Notes under the pieces: generated by a model
What the model saw: the letters and a program-made list of their open reading frames with translations, nothing else
Told to the model about the DNA's origin: nothing
The model's database searches: none
Assembly (NCBI RefSeq): GCF_010111755.1
Contig: NC_088951.1
Location: forward strand, 124,001-188,000
DNA length: 64,000 bases
Reading direction: 5' to 3'
Source of the DNA: Nakaseomyces glabratus
Taxonomy: Eukaryota; Ascomycota; Saccharomycetes; Saccharomycetales; Saccharomycetaceae
Part shown: one piece after another, positions 20,246-30,952 of the stretch
Position numbering within the stretch: position 1 is the stretch's first letter
How the letters are laid out: every line of letters begins with the position of its first letter
Made by a program: the position numbers and the translations under genes

Positions 20246-21000
20246 GATGATATTATCACAGGTGTAGTTACATCTCATGTGTTGTATGTTCTACCACGAG
20301 GATTGTACAAAAAGGGATAAACATAACAAGACAAGTTAAGACAAGCAAGTATTACAAGTATTACAAGACATAGACAAGACATTATTATACGTATTATACG
20401 TTATAGTATAGTATACTACTAGTACAGTGCTACGTACAGCAACAATACGTCATTTCATTTGCTGGTTCTCGAGGGACTCCGACTCTTTTTGCCGTTCTGA
20501 AGATGAAGGGGCTATTCTGGTTTGGTCGCTGACTCCCTTTGTAACTGCTGGATTCTTACTGCAGCGGTGATTATTCCGGTTTTCCCGTTTTCCCGTTTTC
20601 CTGGTTTTTCCGTTTTTCCGTTTTCCTGGTTTGTTCCGTTTTCCTGGTTTGTTTGTTCCTTCGTTCCTTCCCCCGTTCGTCCGCGTCTCTCATATCCCAC
20701 GTCTTCCGGAGGTTTTTCTCTACGGTTGTACAGGAGGTCCTCTCGCGCACAGGTGGTACCCCTTCCTTGCAGCTCGGATTTACTCTTTTGGGACAGCTGT
20801 TGTCCCGACGGAGCTTGCCTGGTGCCTGTCCCTGTGCTTGCTGTTCTAAGGCCCCCCCTCCAGATCTCTAATGTCTTTACTTATTCACCCCTCTCCACGC
20901 GGGTTTGTCTGTTTCTTCGAGCCTGCTATTGGGTAAGACACTCTTGTGATGTGGCTGTGTGCAGCCTTTTCTTACCGCGGGATTGTGTCATTGGTTGTTT

Positions 21001-21036
21001 GTATTTACGCACTAAAAAAAGATTTTGCGTAAATAC
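21001..21036. repeat. Perfect 11 bp inverted repeat
   Basis: Arms GTATTTACGCA (21001-21011) and TGCGTAAATAC (21026-21036) flank a 14-base A/T-rich loop. It could be a protein-binding palindrome or a transcript hairpin in the EPA10 upstream region. Confidence 0.75.
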
Positions 21037-21365
21037 TTGCGCGGCCTCTCTGGTTCTCTGGTTCTCTGGCTCTAGCTCTTTCTGCATTCCCACCTCATGA
21101 ACTCAGACCCTCCCCCCAGTGGACTAGTGCTAATTAGAAAAACAATCTACAGACAAGCAGGACAATGGAAAATCTGGACAAAATATGACTAACTCTACGG
21201 GAGGGATGCAAGGATGCAGGGAACAATGCGTAGATTTGTCAATCCCTTTCCTCGAACTGATCCTCACCCACTTCACTACAAGACAACTCAACATATTTTG
21301 ACTTTCTAAATTAATAGCAATCAAAACTTTAAAAACTACATCTACAAATCAGATGTGCACTGCAA

Positions 21366-21431
21366 CACTAGAACACTGAAACACTGCAACACTGCAACAC
21401 TGCAACACTGCAACACTGCAACACTGCAACA
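21366..21431. repeat. Tandem AACACTGC octamer array
   Basis: About seven near-perfect copies of an 8-base unit about 600 bp before EPA10, preceded by two degenerate copies. Confidence 0.8.
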
Positions 21432-22009
21432 TGCCTACTTCCCTAACGCCCCACATCTGGAACCACTCCGTCATTCTCCAGCTCTGGGAAATGCGCTGCA
21501 TGGGTGATCTTTTAATTAATATGTGTGCGTGCGGGTGAAAATGCTATCTTTAGCTATACGCTATTGCATCCCTCTTAATGATACGCAATTGCAACCGCAA
21601 CCACAACCACAATCACAATCACAAACATAATTGCATTAATCAAGGCAACGTTTTTTCTTACAACTCGTAAGATAACCCTCTAATTGTGGGACCTTCTTCG
21701 CTCATGCTCGTTTGCAAGACACCTCCAAAGGCAAGTATTACATTATGATGCCCAACAAGAGCTGATATCATACAACTGTTCAAAAGTAACCTTTCCCCCC
21801 TCCCCCCTCCAACTGAACTCTCCTGGCTCCTTGAGAAACATATAAATAGAATTGCCACTATGCCCATCCATTGTTTTCAAAATACTTCATTATATCAGAT
21901 GCTAGTCCATAATCGGATTTGCAAATAACACATCAGCAATTGATATAATACAAATACGCATATCAAAGCAATAGATAAAATACAACTAACAAAATTTAAT
22001 ACACGGAGA

Positions 22010-25000
22010 ATGAACGAGAAGATCTTTCGGTATCTGACTCTGTTATTCCTGTTCGAACTGGCCAGTTCACTGCCAGTGGAGGATAAACTGAATATTAAAA
22101 AAGTGTTCGAGAAGAGGGCCGTGGACTTCACACCGTTTGCCCACTACCCAAGACCCGAAGGTTGCTCAAGTCCACCAAACTCAGTAAGCGTGGGTTTGCA
22201 CATGAACCTTTACAACTACCCTTACCTGTACGTGAAACCTTCAACAAAAGGAATGTTCACTAATGATACAAACAGCGACTCCGACGGCGAGACTGATGGC
22301 GATTCTGCGGGCGGAATTGAAGGAAGGGCCGGTCAATGTTGGAACCCAGAGTACCAGGACCCCAACTTCCCACGTTTCGGGTACAAACAATACGGTGAAT
22401 TTGGCGCTAGTGATAACGTCAATGGTGATATATCATGGGACCACAATGAGTTCACAGAGGGTTGTAAGCCCGTGCTGGCAGCTTTGCCTCCAGGCTATAA
22501 CTATCCCGACGAGATAACGTTCTCAAACTTCACTATGGTTTTGTCCGGCTACTTCAAGCCAAAGACCTCTGGTGTCTATAAGTTCGAGTTGAAAGCAGAT
22601 GACTTTATTCTGTTTAACTTCGGGGCTAAGAATGCTTTTGAATGTTGTAACAGAGAAGAGTCCATTGATAACTTCGGTCCTTACGTCGCCTATGCCATGT
22701 GGCCTAATCAAGCCGACCAAGAATTGGAAGTGTACTTGTTCGAAGATTCATACTATCCATTGAGATTGTTCTACAACAACAGAGACTACCACTCTAAATT
22801 CAAGATCGGCTTCTACCCACCGGGACAGACCACGATCACTTTCGACTTCGACGGTTACCTATTCATGTTAGATGATACCGGCAATGAATGTAGGGACTCG
22901 ATTAGATACAGAACTGTCTGTGACGATAAGGTCGTAGATGACACTACTTACAGCACCCGGTACAGTACAAGTATGGTTCCTGGTGGTGGTTCAGATGTAA
23001 TAACCATCTATTATATCAGGATGAAGTGTGAAGAGGAAGATTGTCTTGGTCAATGGGATCCAATCAATAACGTCTGCTATTCTCCAGATGATTGTGCCGA
23101 TGACGGCGGGTACTGGAATGGTCAAATGTGTGACCAAAGTTGTAAGCTAGAGGGAGGTATAGTTAATCCCGATACTGGAGATTGTGACAAATCTTGTATC
23201 GAATCCGGCGGTTTCTTGGATGAAAATGGCAACTGTGATACAACCTGTAGAGACGATGGCGGTATGCTAGTCGAAGGGCAGTGTGATTATCAGTGTAAGG
23301 AAGCAGGTGGTATTCTAGTAGGAGACCACTGTGACACTACATGTGTTGACTCTGGTGGTAAACTCAACGAAGATGGTACGTGTGACCATAGCTGTAGAGA
23401 CCAAGGAGGTCAACTGGACGAGAGCGGCGAATGTGACACTAGTTGTAAGGACAGTGGCGGTATGTTGATTGAAGGCGAATGTGATACCAGCTGTAAAGAC
23501 GAAGGTGGTCAGTTGGACGAAAATAATGAATGTATTAACCACTGCAAAGATCAGGGTGGTATTATAGACGAGAATGGCAACTGTGATACGAGCTGTAAAG
23601 ATTCTGGCGGTAAGTTAGATGAAAACGGCGCGTGTGACACTAGTTGCAGAGATGAGGGCGGTATTATTGATGAGAATGGCAACTGTAATACCACATGCAG
23701 AGATGATGGTGGTATACTAGTTGGTGATCACTGTGACACCAGTTGTAGAGATGCGGGAGGAATTCTAGAAGATGGTATATGTAACTCTACCTGTCGTGAC
23801 TCTGGTGGTAAACTCAACGACGATGGTACGTGTGACTATAGTTGTAGGGACCAAGGAGGTCAACTGGATGAGAACGGTGATTGTGACTATAGTTGTAAAA
23901 ATGGCGGTGGTAAGTTGGATGAAGACGGTAATTGTGATATGTCCTGTAAAGAGAACGGCGGTCAGTTGGATGAGGATGGTGATTGTGACTTGAGCTGTAA
24001 AGAAGATGGTGGTAAGTTAGATGGTAACGGTGATTGTGATTATAGTTGCAAAGAAGAAGGAGGTATCATAGATGAAAGTGGTAACTGTAACACCACGTGT
24101 AAAGATTCGGGCGGTCAAATTATCGACGGCGAGTGTAATTATGGATGCATAGAAGTTGGTGGTGTTGTTATTGATGGAGAGTGTGACACTAGCTGTGTTG
24201 ATTCTGGTGGCATCTTAGATGGAGACGGTAATTGCGACCGTAGCTGTATTGAATCAGGAGGCGTTCTAGAAGATGGTGCATGTAACACTACCTGTCGTGA
24301 CTCTGGTGGTAAACTAAACGTTGATGGTACGTGTGATACCAGTTGTAGAGACGATGGTGGTATGCTAGTCGAAGGGCAGTGTGATTATCAGTGTAAAGAG
24401 GCAGGTGGTATACTGGAGGATGGTGAGTGTGTTTTCCCTCCTACATCGTCTTCCACCTCTGAAACATCCTCGACAACCGATCAGTCTTCTTCGCAGTCTG
24501 ATGATAGTAGTGTGGAAAGTTCATCCACCCCGATGGATAGTTCCACCATTGAGAGCTCATCCTCTGAGATCATAACATCCGAATCTGAAAGTGAAAGTGT
24601 GCCTATTGCTAGTTCATCATCTGAGGTTATGACCTCTGAATCAGAAAGTGAGAGTATACCCATTTTAACTTCATCTTCTGAAATACCTATTGCAAGTTCA
24701 TCTTCGGAAATAATAATACCTGAATCAGAGAGTGAGAGTGTACCTGTTGCAAGTTCATCTTCGGAAATACCTGTTGCAAGTTCATCTTCGGAAATAATAA
24801 TACCTGAATCAGAGAGTGAGAGTGTACCTATTGCAAGTTCATCTTCGGAAATACCTGTTGCAAGTTCATCTTCGGAAATAATAATACCTGAATCAGAGAG
24901 TGAGAGTATACCGATTGAAAGTACATCTTCTGAGGCTGTATCTAGTAGATCAGAGAGTGATAGTTCATATCCAACTTCAACCCCTACAACTACTACAAGT

Positions 25001-26215
25001 ACTACATGGCCAAATCCAATTCAACCCACAACTAGTAACTCATCTCCAATTGTGTCAAGCAGTACAGAAACTCCTGGAATAGCAGAATCTAGCTCAAGAA
25101 TTAGTGATTTAGAATCTTCAAGAAGAACATCAATCTTAGGTGACGACCGTACCAGAACTAGAACAACTATTACATCCACGATTACAGAAGATGGTCAAAT
25201 AATAACCATAACTACAACAGTTACCGGATTTGTTCCCGAACCAACAGGAGAAACTGAAGGTAATGGGTCTGATGATGAGAATCTCGAGAACCCAATTGAA
25301 AACAATACGGACGAAAATGAATTCGTAGATCCAGAATTTACTGACGATATTCCAGATGATCCGGCTGGTCCTGAAGATAATGGCAATGGTCCAGTGAACC
25401 CTGAACAAGGTAATGATAACGATCCAGTAAACCTTGAAGATAGTGGTAACAATGGCGCAGTAAACCCTGAACAAGCCCCAGTGAACGATGAAGATAATGG
25501 TGGTAATGACCCAGTAAACCCTGAACAGGACAACAATAATGGTCCAGCTAATCCTGGACAAGATAACACCAATGGCTCTAGTAACTCTGATCAAATCGAC
25601 AACAATCCACCTACTCCTGAGGAAAATGCCGGTGATGGCAATTCCAACGGTAACGATCCAGCAGACCCCTCCAGAAGAACCTCTATCCTAGGTGATGAAC
25701 GTACAAGAGCGTCACCAGGAGGTACCTCCCAGCCTACTGGTGCTAATGGCAACGTCAATGGTAACAGTCCAGGCGCCAATGTCAACGGAGGTGGTACAGG
25801 AAACTCCAACAACAATAATAACAATAACAATAACAATAACAATAACAATAACAATGGTAATGCACCAAATGGAGGTGATGGAAGTAATGGAGATGCCAAC
25901 CAAGGCCCTTCCAGAAGAACCTCACTTCTCGGTGATGAGCGTACAAGAGCAGGCCAAGCGGCCCCTACTGGAGGATCCTCGCCAAACAACGGTGTTGCGG
26001 GAGATACGAGCAACAATGGAGGAGCGATTGTGTCGCAGCAAGTGGATGACGGTGGAGCAGGCTCTCCTAGAAGAACGTCGATATTGGGCGACGTGAGATC
26101 AAGAACAACGCTGAATGGAGAGGTTTTGAACTTCGAGGGCAGTGGTGTGAGACGGGCAGTTGCTGGCAACCTAGCCCTGCCACTGATGATGGTTGGCCTG
26201 GTATTCAACTTGTGA
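22010..26215 (+). CDS. EPA10: Epa-family GPI-anchored adhesin (first copy)
   Basis: 1401 residues. A signal peptide (about 1-20) is followed by a Lys-Arg Kex2-type site at 35-36 and a PA14 lectin domain at about 52-345. The domain has the Epa hallmarks: the calcium-binding Asp pair at 197-198 (KADDFILFNFG), the Cys pair in ECCNREES, and the variable ligand loop NNRDYHSK at 256-263. Residues 374-807 are 26 tandem Cys-rich units of 16-18 residues (C-D-x-x-C-x-x-x-G-G). A Ser-rich stalk with three 28-residue repeats (24701-24952), an Asn/Asp/Pro-rich part with a run of about 16 Asn, four SRRTSILGDERTR motifs and a hydrophobic GPI-attachment tail follow. Epa proteins bind host glycans from the cell wall. 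Numbering as EPA10 is from memory of the gene order on chromosome A; EPA-family membership is firm. Confidence 0.85.
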   Translation: MNEKIFRYLTLLFLFELASSLPVEDKLNIKKVFEKRAVDFTPFAHYPRPEGCSSPPNSVSVGLHMNLYNYPYLYVKPSTKGMFTNDTNSDSDGETDGDSAGGIEGRAGQCWNPEYQDPNFPRFGYKQYGEFGASDNVNGDISWDHNEFTEGCKPVLAALPPGYNYPDEITFSNFTMVLSGYFKPKTSGVYKFELKADDFILFNFGAKNAFECCNREESIDNFGPYVAYAMWPNQADQELEVYLFEDSYYPLRLFYNNRDYHSKFKIGFYPPGQTTITFDFDGYLFMLDDTGNECRDSIRYRTVCDDKVVDDTTYSTRYSTSMVPGGGSDVITIYYIRMKCEEEDCLGQWDPINNVCYSPDDCADDGGYWNGQMCDQSCKLEGGIVNPDTGDCDKSCIESGGFLDENGNCDTTCRDDGGMLVEGQCDYQCKEAGGILVGDHCDTTCVDSGGKLNEDGTCDHSCRDQGGQLDESGECDTSCKDSGGMLIEGECDTSCKDEGGQLDENNECINHCKDQGGIIDENGNCDTSCKDSGGKLDENGACDTSCRDEGGIIDENGNCNTTCRDDGGILVGDHCDTSCRDAGGILEDGICNSTCRDSGGKLNDDGTCDYSCRDQGGQLDENGDCDYSCKNGGGKLDEDGNCDMSCKENGGQLDEDGDCDLSCKEDGGKLDGNGDCDYSCKEEGGIIDESGNCNTTCKDSGGQIIDGECNYGCIEVGGVVIDGECDTSCVDSGGILDGDGNCDRSCIESGGVLEDGACNTTCRDSGGKLNVDGTCDTSCRDDGGMLVEGQCDYQCKEAGGILEDGECVFPPTSSSTSETSSTTDQSSSQSDDSSVESSSTPMDSSTIESSSSEIITSESESESVPIASSSSEVMTSESESESIPILTSSSEIPIASSSSEIIIPESESESVPVASSSSEIPVASSSSEIIIPESESESVPIASSSSEIPVASSSSEIIIPESESESIPIESTSSEAVSSRSESDSSYPTSTPTTTTSTTWPNPIQPTTSNSSPIVSSSTETPGIAESSSRISDLESSRRTSILGDDRTRTRTTITSTITEDGQIITITTTVTGFVPEPTGETEGNGSDDENLENPIENNTDENEFVDPEFTDDIPDDPAGPEDNGNGPVNPEQGNDNDPVNLEDSGNNGAVNPEQAPVNDEDNGGNDPVNPEQDNNNGPANPGQDNTNGSSNSDQIDNNPPTPEENAGDGNSNGNDPADPSRRTSILGDERTRASPGGTSQPTGANGNVNGNSPGANVNGGGTGNSNNNNNNNNNNNNNNNNGNAPNGGDGSNGDANQGPSRRTSLLGDERTRAGQAAPTGGSSPNNGVAGDTSNNGGAIVSQQVDDGGAGSPRRTSILGDVRSRTTLNGEVLNFEGSGVRRAVAGNLALPLMMVGLVFNL
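23129..24430 (+). repeat. Array of 26 Cys-rich 48-54 bp units in EPA10
   Basis: Each unit encodes C-D/N-x-x-C-x-x-x-G-G followed by 6-8 mostly acidic or Gly/Asn residues. Units differ from one another by several bases, so the array is old, yet it is nearly identical unit by unit to the first 26 units of the second EPA gene. Confidence 0.9.
24701..24952 (+). repeat. Three 84 bp tandem repeats in the EPA10 Ser-rich stalk
   Basis: The word TCTTCGGAAATAATAATACC recurs at 24701, 24785 and 24869, giving three 28-codon units rich in Ser, Glu and Pro. The second EPA gene lacks this expansion. Confidence 0.85.
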
Positions 26216-26909
26216 ACCCTTTGGCAGTTGACAAGATGTCTACGTTTTGCCAATGTGGTTGATTTTTCTTTCCCTCATTATAAACATGTTTAATGCACTT
26301 TTTGTTTGTAATTTCAATAAGTATGTTTCCGTTTTAAATAAGCAATAAAAAAGAATACTCAGTATCTGTAAAACATGAAATGGTGGTGAAGCCCAGCTAT
26401 ATACTACTATATACTGTTTAGTGGCACCGAATATGTGCCGATGCTTGCAGATGAGAGCTACCCGGGTATGCATCAGCGAGAACATGTGCCCTCGAACGAT
26501 TACACCACCCTGCAAAGCACACCGCCCCGGCATAGCAGGCTTTCCCCCGAAAACGTCGCAGTGAACAGGACATCGGCGCCCGATCCTATAGCAATAGTCC
26601 CACCAGCGGACACCCCAGGTGTATATATCGGCGGTTACGCGTTCACAGGCAGCAGGTGCAGCCACTTCCTCGTGTACGTTAGCAGCAGCAAGCCTTTGAG
26701 ATCATACAGCGCGCAAGTAGGCCAGGTAAACACGAGAGAATCAGGTTCCTGAATATAGTCCATCACGGGAGCAGCTTCAGAGCACTTGATAAGCAGTACA
26801 GGAATTCTGGTAATTGTGGTAATTGTGGTAGTACGATATAATACCAACAGCTGAGAGTTGAGAACGGAGTCCGAATTCGAGTCAGGAGAAGCAAGCTTAA
26901 GTACTGGAG
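26216..26909. promoter_or_regulatory. EPA10-PGD1 intergenic region (copy 1)
   Basis: 694 bp holding the adhesin 3' region and the PGD1 promoter. It is the same length as copy 2 at 35342-36035, and I found a single substitution between them (26678 G versus 35804 A). Reading frames on both strands are shared with copy 2 only because the DNA is the same. Confidence 0.6.
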
Positions 26910-28194
26910 ATGGCTACGAAACAAGAGGAGCAGGCGAACTTGAGCGACGTGCTGACGCCTAGCATGAGTCTGACGGAGCTGGAAATGAAGTTTGCAGATG
27001 AGACGGACGGTAAGGCTAAGGATGTTGTTCAGGCGCGTATCAAGAAGGCTGAAGACGGCATCCTTCCTCTGAGACTCCAATTCAACGACTTCACACAGAT
27101 AATGTCAAGTCTCGATGAGGAGAGGTACGCCAACGTCAGCAAGCAGGAGAAGTTCCAAATGATAAGGTCGAAGGTGTTGGGGCTCACAGAGAGACTGCAG
27201 GAATTGTCGAACGACTTTGAAGAACTGCAGCCACTGTTTGCTACAGTCGGTGAATACTCGAAGACATACAAGAACAAGAACTTCCAGGTGCTGGAGAACC
27301 TGGCGTCATATAATCACAGGGGGAAAGCTGGTGCTTCGATCTCCAACAGCACGCCTACACCAGCAGCAGCCACACCGACAACGGCCCCAACTCCCGGGGC
27401 TGGCACGAAGAAGGCAGCGAAGACAGCACCCACACCAACGGCGACGGCTACTATCGGTACGCCGAGCAACAATGCTCCGACACCAGCCACCACAGCTACG
27501 ACGCCAGGAACACAAGCGAAGAAACCCCGCAAGCCCAGGCAGACGAAGAAACAGCAACAGGCTGCGGCTGCGGCTGCGGCCGTTGCTCAAGCACAGGCCC
27601 AGGCCCAGGCTCAAGCTCAAAATCAGAACCAGAACAATATGCAGAACAAAAATATAAGCAATCCTGGCATGAACTCGAATATGGGTACTCCAGTAATGGG
27701 CAACCCGAACATGAAACAAATGCAAAGTCCTATTCCAGCGAATGCTATGAACAACATGAATGTACCGCACAATGGGGCAATGCGGCCCAGTGTGCCAAAT
27801 GGTAATATGGGCAATCCAAGTATGGGTAATCTAAATATGAATGCCCCAAATATGGGTAATCCGAACATGAACAATCCAAACATGAACAACCCTAATGCAA
27901 TGATGTCCCCCATGGCCGGTCAAGGCCAGCTAAATCAGATGTTCCCAATGCAGAACCACAACCAGAACGGTCATTTCATGGGCCAGCAATCGCCGGGTCC
28001 CAACATTGGCCAAATGCAATTCCCACCAAATAATGGAAATATGAACGGCATGCCCGGTACCTCCGACATGAACCTCGGCATGAACCCTTCCATGAATATG
28101 AACATGGGTATGAACATGAACCAGATCACACCTGCCAATATCTTGAGCATGAACACGAAGGGGAAAGACGACCAGATGCAGAACATTGGAATGG

Positions 28195-28238
<44 letters not shown>

Positions 28239-28343
28239 ATGAACATGAACATGAACAACGACAGCAATAACCCCAAGAGTGCATACGATCTCGTGGACTT
28301 CAACTCCCTCGACCTCTCCAGCCTGAACATGGACTTCTTGTAA
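26910..28343 (+). CDS. PGD1: Mediator tail subunit Med3/Pgd1 (copy 1)
   Basis: 477 residues. The N-terminal about 130 residues are a conserved helical region (LSDVLTPSMSLTELEMKFAD..., with LRLQFNDFTQIMSSLDEERYA), followed by an Ala/Pro/Thr-rich linker, poly-Ala and Gln-Ala runs, and a long Asn/Met/Gln-rich tail ending in an acidic-hydrophobic SAYDLVDFNSLDLSSLNMDFL-like helix. Pgd1 (Hrs1, Med3) belongs to the tail module of Mediator and relays activator signals to RNA polymerase II. The gene is a near-identical duplicate of 36036-37481. The other copy sits next to TRP5 as in S. cerevisiae, so this one is the extra copy. It has 4 fewer residues, all in the QN repeat near the C-terminus, and a few substitutions. 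Confidence 0.88.
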
Positions 28344-30952
28344 TGTTTTCAAGAATGCAAGGAAAGGGGAAATGAGGCGATGCATGCAAGGGAGATCTAC
28401 GTGTCCAAAAAGGCACCGAAGTTTTCCATCCATCGGGAGCAACAGTTGGCTTGCGCGGGAATAGTCACATGTACAACTGTCACTCTCTGTAATATAACAA
28501 GTAAAGAATCACATCCCATTGTTATGAAATGGGTAATATACACTTCACGACGCTGAACGATGGTATGATCAAAATTTGTAGCCAAGGCACAATACTTTTG
28601 CAAAGATTTACCACAGTACTTGCTATATGAACGGGCATGGTTTTAGGCATCACAGTATGGATGATGATAAGATATGACATGAAATGATATGTTATGATAG
28701 GGTAACGATAAGATGAGATAAGAAAAGATAGGAATGATAAGAAAAGATAGGAATGATAAGAAAAGATAAGCTAGGATAAGCAAAGTATTGTAGTCGTACA
28801 ATAAATTAAGTATATTATCGAGGAGCAAAAGAACTGTCGGCTAGTGGCAAAATGAATCTATTCAGTAGCTTTCATAGTTGCATATTTTTTACCAAAAGGA
28901 TATGCGAAATTGCCAATTTTACGGTAATGTGGAAAACACGATTGAATTTATTATCCCTTGTCCCAGCATTATAATAGAGTGTCAAGTACACCATTCCATA
29001 ATAATTCACAATAATGTAGAACGGCAGTTCATCATGAATTCATCCCGCCCTTTGAAGTGAATGATTGGCTCCAGAGTAATTGAAGCCTATTCTGACTTGG
29101 CATAGAGAGCCAAGTTACATGAGTTGGATAGTACCATAGTTATAGCATTTCTTGCGATACAGGTACCCAAACTGGGGATGATGATTATTTAGTAGCAGTT
29201 GTGATGATTAAAGAGGGTTTGAATATAATAAATATATCGTGAGGGATGTGACTGCCATCTACACTGTAAGCCTTTACAATGGAAAATACGTCATTAGAGG
29301 TTCATGAAGGCAATCCTTTGGATTCCTCGAGGGTCCCTGAAATGGTTGCCATTCCAACATACGTGCCCATGTTTTGCCGTTCTTGTTATTTTTGGACAGC
29401 CCACTACAATGCTTAAAAGTCCTCACAAAATGATATGGGCACTTGCCCTGCACTGTATTCTCTGCCACGATTTGCCAGTTTTTCCTAGTTTCCTAAAATT
29501 CTTTCCGTTTTGGCAGTTCGTCCGTGGTTTTCTTCCCCTCATCCCACGTCCTATTTGTAGACTGACAAGGTGCTGCAGGGGTTTCTCAGTAAGTAAACCC
29601 CCCTTGTTCTTCTAGCAACGGATTTACCAATTAGGGTTTCTGGTGTGATGCCTCCATTTCAACTTGCCTGTGGGAGTCTTACGTGTGCAGGCCGCTCTGA
29701 GACCTAGATTCACATATGGCTGCAACCCCACGCGGGTTTTGTGTGGTTGTGCTTATATGGCTACTGGTTCTAATTGGGTAAGTGTTCCATGCATTGTGTG
29801 TGTGACTCTCGTGCGGGCTTTTCTTACAGAGGCACTAGATTAGGCAAACTTGCAATCAGTCAATCTATTTTTAAGATCTTCTAGCGGGTCTGCGTCTCTG
29901 CCTTGGGTGACTCGGATGACTGTTGTCCTAATATAGCGCAAGTGAGCAATGCAGTGAGACAGTGATGCAGTGATGCAGTGATGCACTGTCGTGATTCAGT
30001 GGCTATCACAGCAAGCAATGCTGTGGTGCAGTGAACAATCTACAGAGAAACTAAGTGAACAATCTACAAAGAAATAAAGTGAACAACTGGTAGGTATGGT
30101 AGTCTCGTTCTCGAAGTTGGTCCATTGCTCACCCACTTTGAGACAAGACTCAAGAATCGCTTCACAACCTATAATTATCACAACCTATTAATATCAAAAA
30201 GCTTAAATACCCAAAAAGCTTAAAATGCCCAAATAGCTTAAAATACCCAAAAATTGAAAGTATCGCAAGAATTTCTGTAGAGTTATTATTATACGCATCA
30301 TCTCATTCTCGATAGTACGATCGCTGCTGCTAGACCTTGAGCTAACTTGCCGTTTCCATGCTTTCTAGTTGGTCTGCGAACCCTCATATGTGTGGGATGC
30401 TTAGTGCCAAATACTCACACCCAGAGATACCTACTTCTCCATACACATGCGTTGAGATACTAATTTCTCATTATTCATGCTTTGAGATGCATATTTGATT
30501 TGCTCTGCAGAAGGCGATCTTCATTCAAATGTGGGTGACTTCCAACCTTGTTTCACCCTCTAAGTTAGTTTATCCAATAGTACACTACCATCACAGCTAT
30601 GTCTGAAATATCCAAGGGCAGCATTTCTTATTCCACCCTCTAAATTGTACACTTTTATTGCCAGTCCTTCTCTAGACAGCATGATATCCTTAGACTTTAT
30701 GCATCACATTATGAAGTCACTAAGTGGATGAAATGCAGAAAGAATACAATTTAACCCTCTTCAATGCGATCCCAAAAAAACATATAAATACACCCGCTAA
30801 TTTGCTCTTTTTGTCTTTTCCAAATGCTCTCTTTCATTGTATATTATTCTATTTCCCATATTACAAGAATACATCAGTAATTGATATAATTCGAAACAAC
30901 ATATAATACTATTCAAAACACCAAAGCAACAAGCAGCTTCATACAACGAATA
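28344..30952. promoter_or_regulatory. Interval between PGD1 copy 1 and EPA9
   Basis: 2.6 kb without a supportable gene. Similarity to the region after PGD1 copy 2 stops abruptly at about 28473 (37611 in copy 2), marking the 3' edge of the duplicated unit. A GATAAG-rich tract with three 19-base repeats lies at about 28668-28780. From about 29510 the sequence resembles the region upstream of EPA10. Short repeats follow: GCAGTGAT units at about 29948-29985 and AAAGCTTAAAATACCC-like units at about 30196-30255. TATAAATA at 30783-30790 is 170 bp before EPA9. Confidence 0.5.
28668..28780. repeat. GATAAG-rich tandem tract
   Basis: Purine-rich tract made of GATAAGAAAAGATAGGAAT repeats (about three) and looser GATAAG/GATATGA words. 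The motif equals the GATA-factor core, but the tandem nature suggests repeat slippage. Confidence 0.65.

Larger units (their letters stand above)
20246..22009 (+). promoter_or_regulatory. Long upstream region of EPA10
   Basis: 1.76 kb with no gene I can support. From about 20640 (GTTCGTCCG, ATCCCACGTC) through 20893-20975 (CCACGCGGGTTT, ATTGGGTAAG, CTTTTCTTAC) it shares ordered words with the region upstream of EPA9 at about 29510-29830, so the duplicated unit begins at least here. It holds a perfect inverted repeat at 21001-21036, a tandem AACACTGC octamer run at about 21366-21431, and a TATA box (TATAAATA) at 21841-21848, 162 bp before the EPA10 ATG. Confidence 0.55.

Noticed and set aside
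20522..21100. 192-codon frame upstream of EPA10
   Set aside because: It is Phe/Ser/Pro-rich because of T/C-rich repeats, and its counterpart upstream of EPA9 is not open.
25591..26253. Long minus-strand frames within both EPA 3' parts
   Set aside because: Low-complexity shadows of the Asn-rich stalk; they appear in both copies because the DNA is the same.
26435..26752. 105-codon frame between EPA and PGD1, present in both copies (also 35561-35878)
   Set aside because: Conservation reflects the recent duplication or conversion, not selection; the frame overlaps the PGD1 promoter and has no recognisable features.
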